Below are positions 17,901 to 26,228 of a stretch of 64,000 bases of DNA, one piece after another; position 1 is the first letter of the stretch; the number at the start of each line of letters is the position of its first letter. Position numbers and translations under genes: made by a program. The stretch comes from Chroococcidiopsis thermalis PCC 7203. GTDB lineage: Bacteria; Cyanobacteriota; Cyanobacteriia; Cyanobacteriales; Chroococcidiopsidaceae. The DNA is taken from the NCBI RefSeq assembly GCF_000317125.1, contig NC_019695.1, forward strand, positions 2,344,336 through 2,408,335. Direction: 5' to 3'. The notes below the pieces were generated by a model. That model was not told the origin of the DNA, made no database searches, and worked only from the letters and a program-made list of their open reading frames with translations.

Positions 17901-18869
17901 ATGAGTTATTTAGAGACAACAGCAAAGTTTTACTCCGAAGTCGCAGAAACACCCCAAATCGGTCTATGCTGCGTGCAAAGCAGTCCCCTGCAACTACCCG
18001 GACTCAAAATTCCCCTGGCAATGCAGGAAATGAACTACGGTTGCGGTACAACTGTCCACCCTACCGAACTAGCTAACCAGCCGACAGTACTATATGTAGG
18101 CGTTGGTGGTGGTTTAGAGGCATTACAATTCGCTTATTTTTCTCGCCGTCCTGGTGCTGTGATTGCTGTCGATCCAGTTGCAGCCATGCGCGAAGCAGCT
18201 ACACGGAACCTACAAGCTGCTGTGACAGAAAATTCTTGGTTCGATCCTAGTTTCGTCGAAATTCGGGCAGGTGATGCTTTTAATCTTCCCGTACCAGATA
18301 CCTCTGTGGATGTAGTAGCGCAGAACTGTCTGTTTAATATATTTGAGCCAGATGATTTAACTCTTGCCTTAAAAGAAGCTTGGCGAGTGCTAAAACCAGG
18401 CGGACGCTTGCAAATGAGCGATCCAATCGCCACTCGTCCGATTCCAGTACACCTGCAACAAGATGAAAGACTGCGGGCGATGTGTCTGTCAGGCGCACTC
18501 ACATATGATGAGTATACTCAGACGATCGTAGATGCTGGTTTTGGACAAGTTGAAATTCGGGCGCGTCGTCCCTATCGGTTGTTAGATTGTCATACATACA
18601 ACCTGGAAGAAAATTTGCTTTTAGAAAGCCTCGATTCTGTATCTTTCAAAGTGCCAATCCCAGATGATGGAGCCTGTATTTTTACAGGAAAAACAGCCAT
18701 TTATGCTGGTACAGAATCCTTTTTTGATGACTCAGCCGGACACGTACTTCAACAAGGAATTCCAGCCGCAGTCTGCGATAAAACAGCAGCCAAACTCGCT
18801 GCTTTGATGCCAACTGAAGTTATAGTGACTAATTCAACTTGGCACTATACTGGGGGCGGATGTTGTTAG
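17901..18869 (+). CDS. arsM: Arsenite S-adenosylmethionine methyltransferase of the arsenosugar pathway
   Basis: SAM-dependent methyltransferase of 322 residues that methylates trivalent arsenic. The SAM site is VLYVGVGGGLEAL (63-75), with the acidic VIAVDP at the next strand and GDAFNLPVPDTSVDVV later. Cysteines 23-24 (GLCC), Cys48 (YGCGT) and Cys194 are candidate As(III) ligands, and the protein ends GGGCC, a C-terminal cysteine pair. The next gene is arsS, and this pairing is the known signature of arsenosugar synthesis in cyanobacteria. The start is ATG 17901 (MSYLETTAKFYSEVA). The stop codon TAG is the first base triplet of a following STRR run. Confidence 0.9.
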   Translation: MSYLETTAKFYSEVAETPQIGLCCVQSSPLQLPGLKIPLAMQEMNYGCGTTVHPTELANQPTVLYVGVGGGLEALQFAYFSRRPGAVIAVDPVAAMREAATRNLQAAVTENSWFDPSFVEIRAGDAFNLPVPDTSVDVVAQNCLFNIFEPDDLTLALKEAWRVLKPGGRLQMSDPIATRPIPVHLQQDERLRAMCLSGALTYDEYTQTIVDAGFGQVEIRARRPYRLLDCHTYNLEENLLLESLDSVSFKVPIPDDGACIFTGKTAIYAGTESFFDDSAGHVLQQGIPAAVCDKTAAKLAALMPTEVIVTNSTWHYTGGGCC

Positions 18870-18919
18870 TTAATAGTTAATAGTTAATAGTTAATGGTTG
18901 ATGGTTGATGGTTGAGATG
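18867..18919. repeat. STRR TAGTTAA then TGGTTGA
   Basis: About four TAGTTAA heptads pass into three TGGTTGA heptads. The run supplies the arsM stop codon and an in-frame TTG/ATG upstream of arsS, which could produce a false longer N-terminus for ArsS. Confidence 0.9.
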
Positions 18920-18973
18920 AATCGAAAATTGACCATTAACTATCGATCGCAAAAGAAAAGTACCGCTCAAATC

Positions 18974-19972
18974 ATGATTCAAACATCAATTACACCTTTC
19001 GCCCGTAAATTAAAAACGCCTTTAACTAAAAGTCAAATCAAAGTTTTACAAATAAATTTAGGTAAGCGCTGTAACCTGGCTTGCACTCATTGTCATGTTG
19101 AGGCAAGTCCAAAACGAACAGAGGAACTTTCACCCGTAATTTGCAGTCAATTAATTCAAGTTATCGAACGATTTCCTGAAATTCAAATTGTTGATTTAAC
19201 TGGTGGCGCTCCAGAAATGAATTACGGTTTTAAACCTATAGTTGAAGCCGCACGCCAACATGGTAAGCAAGTTATTGTTAGATCTAATTTAACGATTTAC
19301 TTTGAACCTGGTTTTGAAGATTTGCCAGAATATTGCACTCGACATCAAACGAGAATCGTTGCTTCACTCCCCTGCTATATGGCTACCAATGTGGATAAAA
19401 TGCGAGGACAAGGAGTTTTCGACGCTTCGATCGCAGCAATACAAACCCTAAATCGGTTGGGTTATGGTAAAGAGCCTGAATTAATTCTCGACTTGGTATA
19501 CAATCCTCAACTACCAGTCAGCGATCGCTTCTCTCTGACTCCCGACCAACATAAGCTAGAAAAGGATTATAAAATCTTTTTGCAAGAACATTTTGGAATC
19601 ACATTCAATAACTTATTTACAATTACTAACTTACCAGTAGGGCGCACGCTGCTACACCTACAAAGAAAAAAACTGTACGCTTCATACTTGGAATTTCTAG
19701 AGTCTAATTTTAATCCGAATACAGTCGAACACTTAATGTGTCGGGACGAACTTTCTGTAGATTACTTAGGTAATATCTACGACTGTGATTTTAATCAAAT
19801 GATGAATTTACCTGCCAAAACTCGTGCTGGGGAAACTTTAACAGTAGCGAAAATTTTGGCAGCAGGGACTTTAGGCGTAATCGATGAAATTCAAACCGCA
19901 CCCTATTGTTACGGCTGCACGGCTGGGAGCGGTTCCAGTTGTGGTGGAGCGTTGACAGAGAGCAGGGAGTAG
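18974..19972 (+). CDS. arsS: Arsenosugar biosynthesis radical SAM protein ArsS
   Basis: Radical SAM enzyme that transfers the 5'-deoxyadenosyl group to dimethylarsinous acid, the step after ArsM. From ATG 18974 (MIQTSITPFARKL) the protein has 332 residues. The [4Fe-4S] motif is CNLACTHC (CxxxCxxC, residues 33-40), followed by VDLTGGAPEMNYGF. The C-terminal domain has CRDELSVDYLGNIYDCDFNQMM and the family-specific CYGCTAGSGSSCGG. In-frame starts upstream (18905, 18908, 18917) lie in or next to STRR sequence and are less likely. The last residues ESRE-stop come from a gggagca/gggagta repeat. It forms an operon with arsM, and nothing here shows an ArsR-type regulator. Confidence 0.93.
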   Translation: MIQTSITPFARKLKTPLTKSQIKVLQINLGKRCNLACTHCHVEASPKRTEELSPVICSQLIQVIERFPEIQIVDLTGGAPEMNYGFKPIVEAARQHGKQVIVRSNLTIYFEPGFEDLPEYCTRHQTRIVASLPCYMATNVDKMRGQGVFDASIAAIQTLNRLGYGKEPELILDLVYNPQLPVSDRFSLTPDQHKLEKDYKIFLQEHFGITFNNLFTITNLPVGRTLLHLQRKKLYASYLEFLESNFNPNTVEHLMCRDELSVDYLGNIYDCDFNQMMNLPAKTRAGETLTVAKILAAGTLGVIDEIQTAPYCYGCTAGSGSSCGGALTESRE

Positions 19973-20038
19973 GGAGCAGGGACCAGGGAGAATTACTTTT
20001 GAGTTTTGACTTTTAACTTTTGACTTTTGACTTCTGCC

Positions 20039-20518
20039 TTACTGCACCAGTAAAGCCACAGCATAGGCGCAGATCCCTTCCTCGCGTCCTTCGGGACCTA
20101 ATTTTTCGTTGGTAGTCGCTTTGATGCCGATTTGTTCTGGCTCCACTTGCAGAACGGTAGCAAGGCGATCGCGCATGGCTGTAATATGAGGTTTTAGTTT
20201 TGGGCGTTCTGCTACGACTACGGAATCGATATTACCAATTTGCCAACCCCTTTCTTGAATCAATTGGTTGACTTTACTCAGCAGTACCAAACTATCTGCA
20301 CCTTTCCATTGCGGATCGGACGGGGGGAAATACAAGCCAATATCTCCCAGACTCAGCGCCCCCAGCATGGCATCCATAATTGCATGGGTGAGTACGTCAG
20401 CATCGCTATGTCCTAACAATCCCAATTCATGCGGAATTTCTACCCCTCCCAAAATTAAACGGCGTTCTGTAGTTAGTTGGTGGATGTCGTAGCCGTTACC
20501 GATGCGAATTTTTTGCAT
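20039..20518 (-). CDS. ispF: 2-C-methyl-D-erythritol 2,4-cyclodiphosphate synthase
   Basis: Enzyme of the MEP isoprenoid pathway that cyclises CDP-ME 2-phosphate, essential for carotenoid, phytol and quinone synthesis. The 159 residues are a complete trimer-forming subunit. Metal ligands are in GYDIHQL (Asp, His) and [12 protein letters not shown]. The substrate-binding parts are [18 protein letters not shown] and [20 protein letters not shown] 20518 is the natural start ([13 protein letters not shown]). It stands alone, convergent with arsS across a 66-bp STRR spacer (cttttga units) and divergent from the vWA gene. Confidence 0.97.
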   Translation of the reverse strand: MQKIRIGNGYDIHQLTTERRLILGGVEIPHELGLLGHSDADVLTHAIMDAMLGALSLGDIGLYFPPSDPQWKGADSLVLLSKVNQLIQERGWQIGNIDSVVVAERPKLKPHITAMRDRLATVLQVEPEQIGIKATTNEKLGPEGREEGICAYAVALLVQ

Positions 20519-20704
20519 AGAATGAATTTCCTGTGAATATATGTAATTGAGTTGTTAATTATTGGCAATACAACTTTAAAACTTTGCGATCGCCAAAAAG
20601 AGATTTTAGATCGCCAACACTAATCTACCAGGCGCAGTCAGTCATTTAGCCAAGTTGGGAGATTTTGTATAATCGCTCCCACAAATCTTTGGGACTTAAC
20701 TGCT

Positions 20705-21553
20705 ATGTCTTACACCCAAGAAATTAGTCGCGCCACGCCGGGATACCTAGTCATCCTGATCGATCAATCTTTCTCTATGTGCTATCCGTTTGGTTCCGCA
20801 GGCACGAAATCGAAAGAATGCGCTAAGGCTGTGAATCGGGTATTGCGCGAGACAGTCTTAGCTTGTACTGATGGCGAGGACATTAAAAATAGCTGCGACA
20901 TCTCAGTATTGGGCTATGGCAAGCTAAAAGATGCAGCCGTCAATGCTTTTTCGGGAACATTAGCCGCGAAACCAGTTGTCACCATTCAAGAACTGACTGA
21001 AAATTGCTTGCGAGTCGAAACTATCAAAAGAAAAGTATCGGATGGAGCAGGCGGATTAGTAGAAATCGACGACCAATTTCCGATCTGGATCGAACCTGCG
21101 GCGGTGGGAGAAACTCCTATGACAGAAGCATTTGAAATGGCGCATCAATTAGTCCAAGACTGGATTGAAACGCATCCCTCAAGCTTTCCCCCTGTTGTAA
21201 TTAATATTACCGATGGTGAAGCCGACTCCTTACCCACAACCCGCAAAGCAGCTGAGGCACTCGCAGGACTAGAAACGGATGATGGCAAGACTTTGTTACT
21301 CAACGCTCATATCTCTGGCAATGCAGCACAAGAAGTCGTCCTTCCCGCTGCTCCCACCCAGTTACCCAAGGGAGATAGTTACGCTCAATTTTTATTTGAA
21401 ACTTCTAGCGAATTGCCCCCAAATATGCTCGAACGAGCTGCGGCATCTGGGTTGAATCCAACTCCATATGCTAAAGGTTTTGTGTATAATGCCAAACTCG
21501 AAACCCTGATTCAACTATTAGAAATAGGAACAAAAGCAGAATTTCGCGGGTAG
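20705..21553 (+). CDS. vWA-domain protein, TerY-like member of a phosphorylation triad
   Basis: A 282-residue von Willebrand A-domain protein with an intact metal-ion-dependent adhesion site: DQSFS (20-24), Thr in GETPMTEAFE (about 137-146) and Asp in INITDGEAD (about 172-180). No signal peptide or membrane segment is visible, so it should be cytoplasmic. The PP2C-like gene starts 18 bp after its stop and the kinase gene follows. That order matches the TerY-phosphorylation triad described by comparative genomics alongside tellurite-resistance (Ter) proteins. The vWA protein probably binds a partner in a manner controlled by the other two. No terC/terD-type gene is in the window. Confidence 0.9.
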   Translation: MSYTQEISRATPGYLVILIDQSFSMCYPFGSAGTKSKECAKAVNRVLRETVLACTDGEDIKNSCDISVLGYGKLKDAAVNAFSGTLAAKPVVTIQELTENCLRVETIKRKVSDGAGGLVEIDDQFPIWIEPAAVGETPMTEAFEMAHQLVQDWIETHPSSFPPVVINITDGEADSLPTTRKAAEALAGLETDDGKTLLLNAHISGNAAQEVVLPAAPTQLPKGDSYAQFLFETSSELPPNMLERAAASGLNPTPYAKGFVYNAKLETLIQLLEIGTKAEFRG

Positions 21554-21571
21554 ATTATCTACTTAAATTCA

Positions 21572-22342
21572 ATGTCTTATGAAATCCGCTATTTCTCTCT
21601 ACCTAAAGTTGGCGAACTAGAGCAAAACATTCAAGATCGCTTTGAGAACAGCCCCGATGGTAGTTTAGTAGCTCTAGCAGACGGGGCTAGTACTTCGCTA
21701 TACCCGCAAAAATGGGCGGAGATTCTCGTCAAATCTTTTTGTCATGTAGCAGAAAACCCGATTGAGAGTATCCGGCGATCGCATGAGGATTGGTTGCAGC
21801 CATCTCAAGAAATTTGGCGACAATATTACTTAACTAAACTTCAATCTCCTAATCGTAAATGGTGGCAAGGAGGCTCGGAAATCAAAAATCGCGGCTCAGC
21901 TACTTTTTTGGGGTTGCAACTACAAAACTTAGAGCTACAAAACTTAGAAGATTTTCCCAAAAGCCAATGGCAAGCTGTCGCCGTAGGAGATACTTGTTTA
22001 TTTAAACTAGAGCAGGAGACTGGCAATCTCCTCACTTTTCCTATGACCGCTGCACGAGATTTTAAAAGCACAACACTCTGTTTTGAAAGTTTACCGGAAT
22101 ACACTTCATTTCCACCTCAATTTGCCGCAGGATGGTATGAGTACGGAGATATTTTTTTACTAGCAACAGATGCCTTATCTCAATGGCTTATATCAGATTA
22201 TGAAGCCCAAGGAGAAGACTGGAAAAAAGCGTTTCAATTTCACCAACAGCAGGATTTCGATCGCTTTATCAACAAACTCAGACAACAAAAACTGATTAAA
22301 AACGATGATACGACATTAGTAGTAATAAAAGTGAGTAGCTAG
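21572..22342 (+). CDS. PP2C-like protein phosphatase of the triad
   Basis: A 256-residue divergent PP2C (PPM) phosphatase. Metal-ligand positions can be followed: ALADGAS (Asp37-Gly38), GSATFLGLQL, AVGDTCLF, LLATDALSQWL (TDA where many have TDG) and NDDTTLVVIKV near the C-terminus. It should remove phosphate from Ser/Thr, presumably placed by the kinase encoded downstream. The gene starts 18 bp after the vWA gene, which indicates cotranscription. The C-terminal KVSS-stop runs into agtagctag STRR sequence. Confidence 0.88.
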   Translation: MSYEIRYFSLPKVGELEQNIQDRFENSPDGSLVALADGASTSLYPQKWAEILVKSFCHVAENPIESIRRSHEDWLQPSQEIWRQYYLTKLQSPNRKWWQGGSEIKNRGSATFLGLQLQNLELQNLEDFPKSQWQAVAVGDTCLFKLEQETGNLLTFPMTAARDFKSTTLCFESLPEYTSFPPQFAAGWYEYGDIFLLATDALSQWLISDYEAQGEDWKKAFQFHQQQDFDRFINKLRQQKLIKNDDTTLVVIKVSS

Positions 22343-22428
22343 CGGCTAGTGGCTAGTAGTAGAATTTTTCAGCTAGTCGCTAGTCACCAGCCACTAGTCA
22401 CTGATAACTGATAACTGACAACTGAATT

Positions 22429-24711
22429 ATGAAATATCCCAGTCGTTCGGAATACTGTAGCGCAATTCGCAATCCTCAATTTGCCTTTCGTAAAAAAGAT
22501 CCTCAAACCAAAATTGAGCGCGATTTGGATGCAAGCTTGGTCGCGGGAAAAGCAGTAGAAAGAATTAAGCCTGATGGTACTAAAGATATTTGGTCGGCTG
22601 CTGGAAGTTTCGCGATCGCTTTTAAATTTGAAACTTCATCACCTCGCAAACTTTGGGCAGTGAGATGTTTCTACCGGAGTAACTTTGAGGTCAAAAATCA
22701 CTATAAACAGGCTTTAATCCGATTAAAAAATAGTTCATGTCGAAATTATTTTGTAGATTCTACCTTTTTAGAAGCAGGAATTAGAGTACAAGGCGATTGC
22801 TACCCAATCTTGAAAATGGAATGGGTAGAAGGGGAAAATTTAAAAAAGTTTATTAAAGCAAATCTTGGGAAAAGAAATGTTTTACTCTCTTTGGCAGAGC
22901 GATGGCGTGAATTATGTAAAAACTTATACGATGCTGGTATTGCTCACGGCGATCTGCAACATGGTAATGTTTTGGTAGTTAAATCTTTTCAACAGTTTTC
23001 GCTCAAACTCATTGATTATGACAGTCTCTACTTTTCAGAAGATCGCCACTCAGTTGATGATAATATCAAAGGATTGTCTGATTACCAACACCCTTTGCGA
23101 AAATCTTTAGAAAAAAGATGTTTGGAGATTGATTTTTTCCCTCAATTAGCAATCTATTTATCTATTTTGGCTTTGGCAGAAGATAAAAAACTCTGGGAAG
23201 TTTATCAACTAGATGCTAGAGAAGGGTTGCTATTTTCACGGTCAGATTTTCAAAATCCCGATACAGCAGATATTTTCAAATATTTAGCTCAATTCTGCGA
23301 TCCGATTCCAGAATTGACAAGGAAGATGAAGCAGATTTGCCGATTTAAAGAGTTTAAAAATATCCCCAGTTTAGAAACAGTTCTCTCCACCGAACAGTGG
23401 GTAGAATCGCATCATAAAAATTCAGTCGAGCGGCATTCTAGTTCTAGTCAACTGCTCAATTCGATTGTTTCTTGGTTGAAGGAAAGATCCCCCCAACCCA
23501 CGCCACTTTGCTCAACGGAGGACACCTCCGCACGCAAGTGGCTCCCCTTAAAAAGGGGGGCTATGAGAGAGTGTACTGAAGTGGCTCAGGTGAGCGTACT
23601 GGCAACAAACCTAGAACAGGAGGCTATGAGAGAATCTGCTGAAGTCGAGCGGGTGAGCGTAGTTGCAACAAACTTAACAAGCGATTCCGTGCGAGAATGC
23701 CCCGAAGTGCAAGGAGAAGATAGCTTGGAGCCAGTAGTGAAAATAACTGCGCTTTCAAGTGAAATTCAACCAGTTCAGCCTTTAGCTGCATCTCCAAAAA
23801 AGATAAGAGGATGGGACCCGCGATCGCTCAAGTCAGACTATACAAAATATATCAAACCAGTTAGCTCAATTCATAATACTAGTACAAAAATATCGTCAAT
23901 CCCTACTCAGTTTGGAACTTTGGTGAAGCAAAAAACAGAGAAACTTCTGAACTGGTTAAATAGTACAAAAGATAATTTCTTGAAAGCCTGTCATTCAGTT
24001 TTGAGAAATTTAGGCTTGCATTTGCAAAACTTGAAGTCAACAATTGTGCAGGCGATCGCACCTATATTCAATCGGTTGAAACAAATAAATCGAGTTCAAA
24101 TTCCAACAAACCCTATCATTCATCAACCAAAAATCATCGATAAACGCAATGGAGGACAAGAGGAAAGCAAAATTTCTGACTTGAGTTACGTTACTACTGC
24201 ATCAACTGAATTAGCAAATCCATCTGTTCCTAAAATCGATTGCGCTCAAACCTCCGTCCAGCTACAACCGTCCCAGCCAAAAACCCAAACAACTGCCCAA
24301 GTCGCCGCTCAACTGGGGTGTTCTTTGAGTTGGTGTCACGCTCAACGATACCAGCATCCAGACCGATTCTTAGCTGACATTCACTACTACAAAGATACAG
24401 CGGGAATCGTGCATTGGATGGAAGCGGGAATCGAGCAATTATGTTGTCTAAAATCAGAAAAAAGTTTGAAATCACAAAAAAAATTATCTGATATTCCGGC
24501 AAACTCTTTACCAACAAAAGAAGTCAGTCGTCGTCTAGGAGTTTCACCAGAATGGCTGACCAAAACCAAAGCCAAACATGCCTCCGACTTTGCGATCGAC
24601 ATTCACTATCACACCGATGCAAGAAAAAGGTACTATTGGACTCCGACAGGTATTCAGTTATTACAAAAACTGCTCGACGAGCAAAAACCGCTTGTAGTAG
24701 ATGGTTACTAG
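22429..24711 (+). CDS. Ser/Thr kinase-like protein with duplicated C-terminal module (triad kinase)
   Basis: A 760-residue protein. Residues ~55-330 are an atypical protein-kinase domain: glycine-rich AAGSFAIAF (58-66), AVRCF with Arg79 where the ATP-anchoring Lys is usual, HGDLQHGN (173-180) as catalytic loop and LIDYD (194-198) in place of DFG. The Arg for Lys change may mean altered activity. A ~290-residue linker follows. It contains a translated palindromic repeat, three 21-residue repeats and a basic stretch. The C-terminus has two copies of a ~55-residue module (about 620-674 and 693-752), each with TxxxVxxxLGxSxxW, then DIHY and a W/Y-x-x-x-GI. The modules look helix-turn-helix-like, but their role is unknown. 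The gene ends the vWA-PP2C-kinase operon, 86 bp after the phosphatase. Confidence 0.88.
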   Translation: MKYPSRSEYCSAIRNPQFAFRKKDPQTKIERDLDASLVAGKAVERIKPDGTKDIWSAAGSFAIAFKFETSSPRKLWAVRCFYRSNFEVKNHYKQALIRLKNSSCRNYFVDSTFLEAGIRVQGDCYPILKMEWVEGENLKKFIKANLGKRNVLLSLAERWRELCKNLYDAGIAHGDLQHGNVLVVKSFQQFSLKLIDYDSLYFSEDRHSVDDNIKGLSDYQHPLRKSLEKRCLEIDFFPQLAIYLSILALAEDKKLWEVYQLDAREGLLFSRSDFQNPDTADIFKYLAQFCDPIPELTRKMKQICRFKEFKNIPSLETVLSTEQWVESHHKNSVERHSSSSQLLNSIVSWLKERSPQPTPLCSTEDTSARKWLPLKRGAMRECTEVAQVSVLATNLEQEAMRESAEVERVSVVATNLTSDSVRECPEVQGEDSLEPVVKITALSSEIQPVQPLAASPKKIRGWDPRSLKSDYTKYIKPVSSIHNTSTKISSIPTQFGTLVKQKTEKLLNWLNSTKDNFLKACHSVLRNLGLHLQNLKSTIVQAIAPIFNRLKQINRVQIPTNPIIHQPKIIDKRNGGQEESKISDLSYVTTASTELANPSVPKIDCAQTSVQLQPSQPKTQTTAQVAAQLGCSLSWCHAQRYQHPDRFLADIHYYKDTAGIVHWMEAGIEQLCCLKSEKSLKSQKKLSDIPANSLPTKEVSRRLGVSPEWLTKTKAKHASDFAIDIHYHTDARKRYYWTPTGIQLLQKLLDEQKPLVVDGY
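23485..23562 (+). repeat. Nested palindromic repeat inside the kinase gene
   Basis: Outer C/G-run arms (agatccccccaaccc ... cccttaaaaagggggg) enclose GCCACTT ... AAGTGGC and CGGAGG-aca-CCTCCG. The whole is read in frame as part of the linker (RSPQPTPLCSTEDTSARKW). Elsewhere such palindromes are intergenic. Confidence 0.8.
23560..23720 (+). repeat. Imperfect 63-bp tandem repeats in the kinase gene
   Basis: Units start at 23560, 23623 and 23686 (third partial). They encode AMRECTEVAQVSVLATNLEQE, AMRESAEVERVSVVATNLTSD and SVRECPEVQG. The period is exactly 21 codons. Confidence 0.88.
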
Positions 24712-24812
24712 CTTAGAGAAAAATACGTCATGTGTAGCGGCTTTAGCAATACAAAAGGGAGAAAATATGATGCGATCGCCATCTACTCGATTATCTAAAA
24801 TTTGGCTTGTTA

Positions 24813-25016
24813 TCTCATATTCGGTTGATTGACCCTAAATTTTGTAAGGGCGGGTTTATTGAGATATTGGTACTATGTCTGAAAATCTCTGTGAAAACCC
24901 GCCCCTACGATTTATCTCATATCCGGTTGATTGACCGTAAATTCTGTAAGGGCGGGTTTATTGAGATATTGGTACTATGTCTGAAAATCTCTGTGAAAAC
25001 CCGCCCCTACGGTGAT
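24813..25016. repeat. 102-bp direct tandem duplication, each unit with a hairpin
   Basis: Two nearly identical units (24813-24914 and 24915-25016) each contain GTAAGGGCGGGTTT and its inverted counterpart AAACCCGCCCCTAC about 37 nt apart. The period is a multiple of three, which leaves a spurious open frame on the plus strand. It lies between the triad kinase and the convergent repeat protein. Confidence 0.92.
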
Positions 25017-25043
25017 ATGGTTATTTGAACGGACGTGATGTTA

Positions 25044-25691
25044 CTACCACAATCCTCGGCGATCTGCGGGGTCGCCGTAGGGGTCTTCGCTAGCGGGACG
25101 AACGTTCCCGTACTGCCCGTAATCCGCTGGATCGCCGTAGGGGTCTTCGCTAGCGGGGCGAACGTTCCCGTACTGTCCGTAATCTGCCGATCTACCACCA
25201 CCCATCATCTTCTTGGCAGCAATCGCTGCAATCCCAGCCATCGCTGCTTTTGCTAATGGATTGCTAAATAAGTTACCACCTCTTTGACCACCCATCATAG
25301 CTCCCGTAGCACCACCCATTAGCTGACCGAGTAGGTCTGGTTGTTGCTGATGAATATTACCCGTTGCGCGGGCGAGATAGTTGGGGTCTTGGAGGCGATC
25401 GTCTATGCCATCTTGGTTAAGGTCGGGAAAATCGTAGTTTTGCCCCCGCGCCTGCTGCTGAAGATATTGACCAAACTGCATCCGCTCTTGTGGAGACATG
25501 CGGCTAAAGGCTTCTTGTGCGGACTCTTGGTAAATATCAGGAGGTACGTGTCTGGATACTTGTTGATATCGATTATAAACTTCGTCGTCTGAATAGCCTT
25601 CGTGCGGTAAACCCTGTTCGTATCGATTCACGAAGTCTCTGTAGTCTCGCTCTCCATCCTGACCGCCAAACATATTTTGTAAAAAGTTCAT
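25044..25691 (-). CDS. Repeat-tailed protein with an EF-hand-like loop
   Basis: A 215-residue protein of unknown function. The N-terminal half is hydrophilic, with many Gln and Tyr. Residues 90-98 (DLNQDGIDD) fit a DxNxDGxxD calcium-binding loop. A Gly/Met/Ala-rich stretch (about 122-168, with LMGGATGAMMGG and AKAAMAGIAAIAAKKMMGGG) could associate with membrane. The C-terminus has two tandem copies of ADYGQYGNVRPASEDPYGDP. No signal peptide is evident. The neighbouring lipoprotein gene is upstream in the same direction, separated by 57 bp, so they may be cotranscribed. Localisation and role cannot be stated. Confidence 0.75.
   Translation of the reverse strand: MNFLQNMFGGQDGERDYRDFVNRYEQGLPHEGYSDDEVYNRYQQVSRHVPPDIYQESAQEAFSRMSPQERMQFGQYLQQQARGQNYDFPDLNQDGIDDRLQDPNYLARATGNIHQQQPDLLGQLMGGATGAMMGGQRGGNLFSNPLAKAAMAGIAAIAAKKMMGGGRSADYGQYGNVRPASEDPYGDPADYGQYGNVRPASEDPYGDPADRRGLW
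25070..25189 (-). repeat. 60-bp tandem repeat, two copies
   Basis: Units 25071-25130 and 25131-25190 differ at only a few bases and encode the two 20-residue C-terminal repeats of the gene at 25044. The period keeps the frame. Confidence 0.9.
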
Positions 25692-25748
25692 TTTTCCTTC
25701 CTACTGTTTTATTTCACTTGCTGTTCTATACCTTTGCTGCCACGAGTG

Positions 25749-26228
25749 TCACAATGCTGGCGCTGGCTGCAAATCGGTCAAGTCACGACCTGTCGATCTG
25801 TTGTTATATCCTTGGAAGTCGCGGTACTGCCTCGCCTCCGATTCTGGAACTCGAATTCCCTCTGGTGGCGGCGTGACCCAATGAGGACGACCTTGAGCAT
25901 CGCGATAATAAATTCTCCCGTTTTTGGAAAGGTAGTATTGTCCTTGCGGTCCTTGCCCTTTCCTATTTTTATGCTGATTGTAGATGTAGTAGAGTGCAGC
26001 AGCCCCACCCAAAATCGCGATTTTTTGTCCTGTAGACAGTCCCTTTCTTGCTTGGGGTTGGTTTGAAGGATAGGTTTGCGTTCTACCAACATTATCTGCA
26101 ACAGGAGGCGGAGGTGCAGACGTGTTCGGACTGCCACCACAAGCATTAAGAATTGGCAATGTCAGTAATGCCGTTAACACCAGTGCCATTATCTGCGTCC
26201 ACTTCCGGCGGGGGTGGATTTTTTCCAT
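25749..26228 (-). CDS. Lipoprotein, small, unknown function
   Basis: A 159-residue protein with a lipoprotein signal: basic start MEKIHPRRK, hydrophobic core IMALVLTALLTLPI and lipobox LNAC, so Cys30 should be lipidated. A proline-rich linker follows, then a second hydrophobic stretch ILGGAAALYYIY (about 73-84) and a Tyr/Gln-rich part with QYYLSKNGRIYYRDAQGRPHWV. The last motif is common in cyanobacterial envelope proteins of unknown function. It lies upstream of the repeat-tailed protein on the same strand. Confidence 0.82.
   Translation of the reverse strand: MEKIHPRRKWTQIMALVLTALLTLPILNACGGSPNTSAPPPPVADNVGRTQTYPSNQPQARKGLSTGQKIAILGGAAALYYIYNQHKNRKGQGPQGQYYLSKNGRIYYRDAQGRPHWVTPPPEGIRVPESEARQYRDFQGYNNRSTGRDLTDLQPAPAL

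Noticed and set aside
18905-18973. Longer N-terminus for ArsS starting in the STRR run
   Set aside because: The extra residues are translated repeat DNA and unlike family members; ATG 18974 gives the normal start.
24807-25028. Plus-strand frame with two identical halves
   Set aside because: It is produced by the 102-bp tandem duplication, whose period is a multiple of three. No ribosome site or family is evident.
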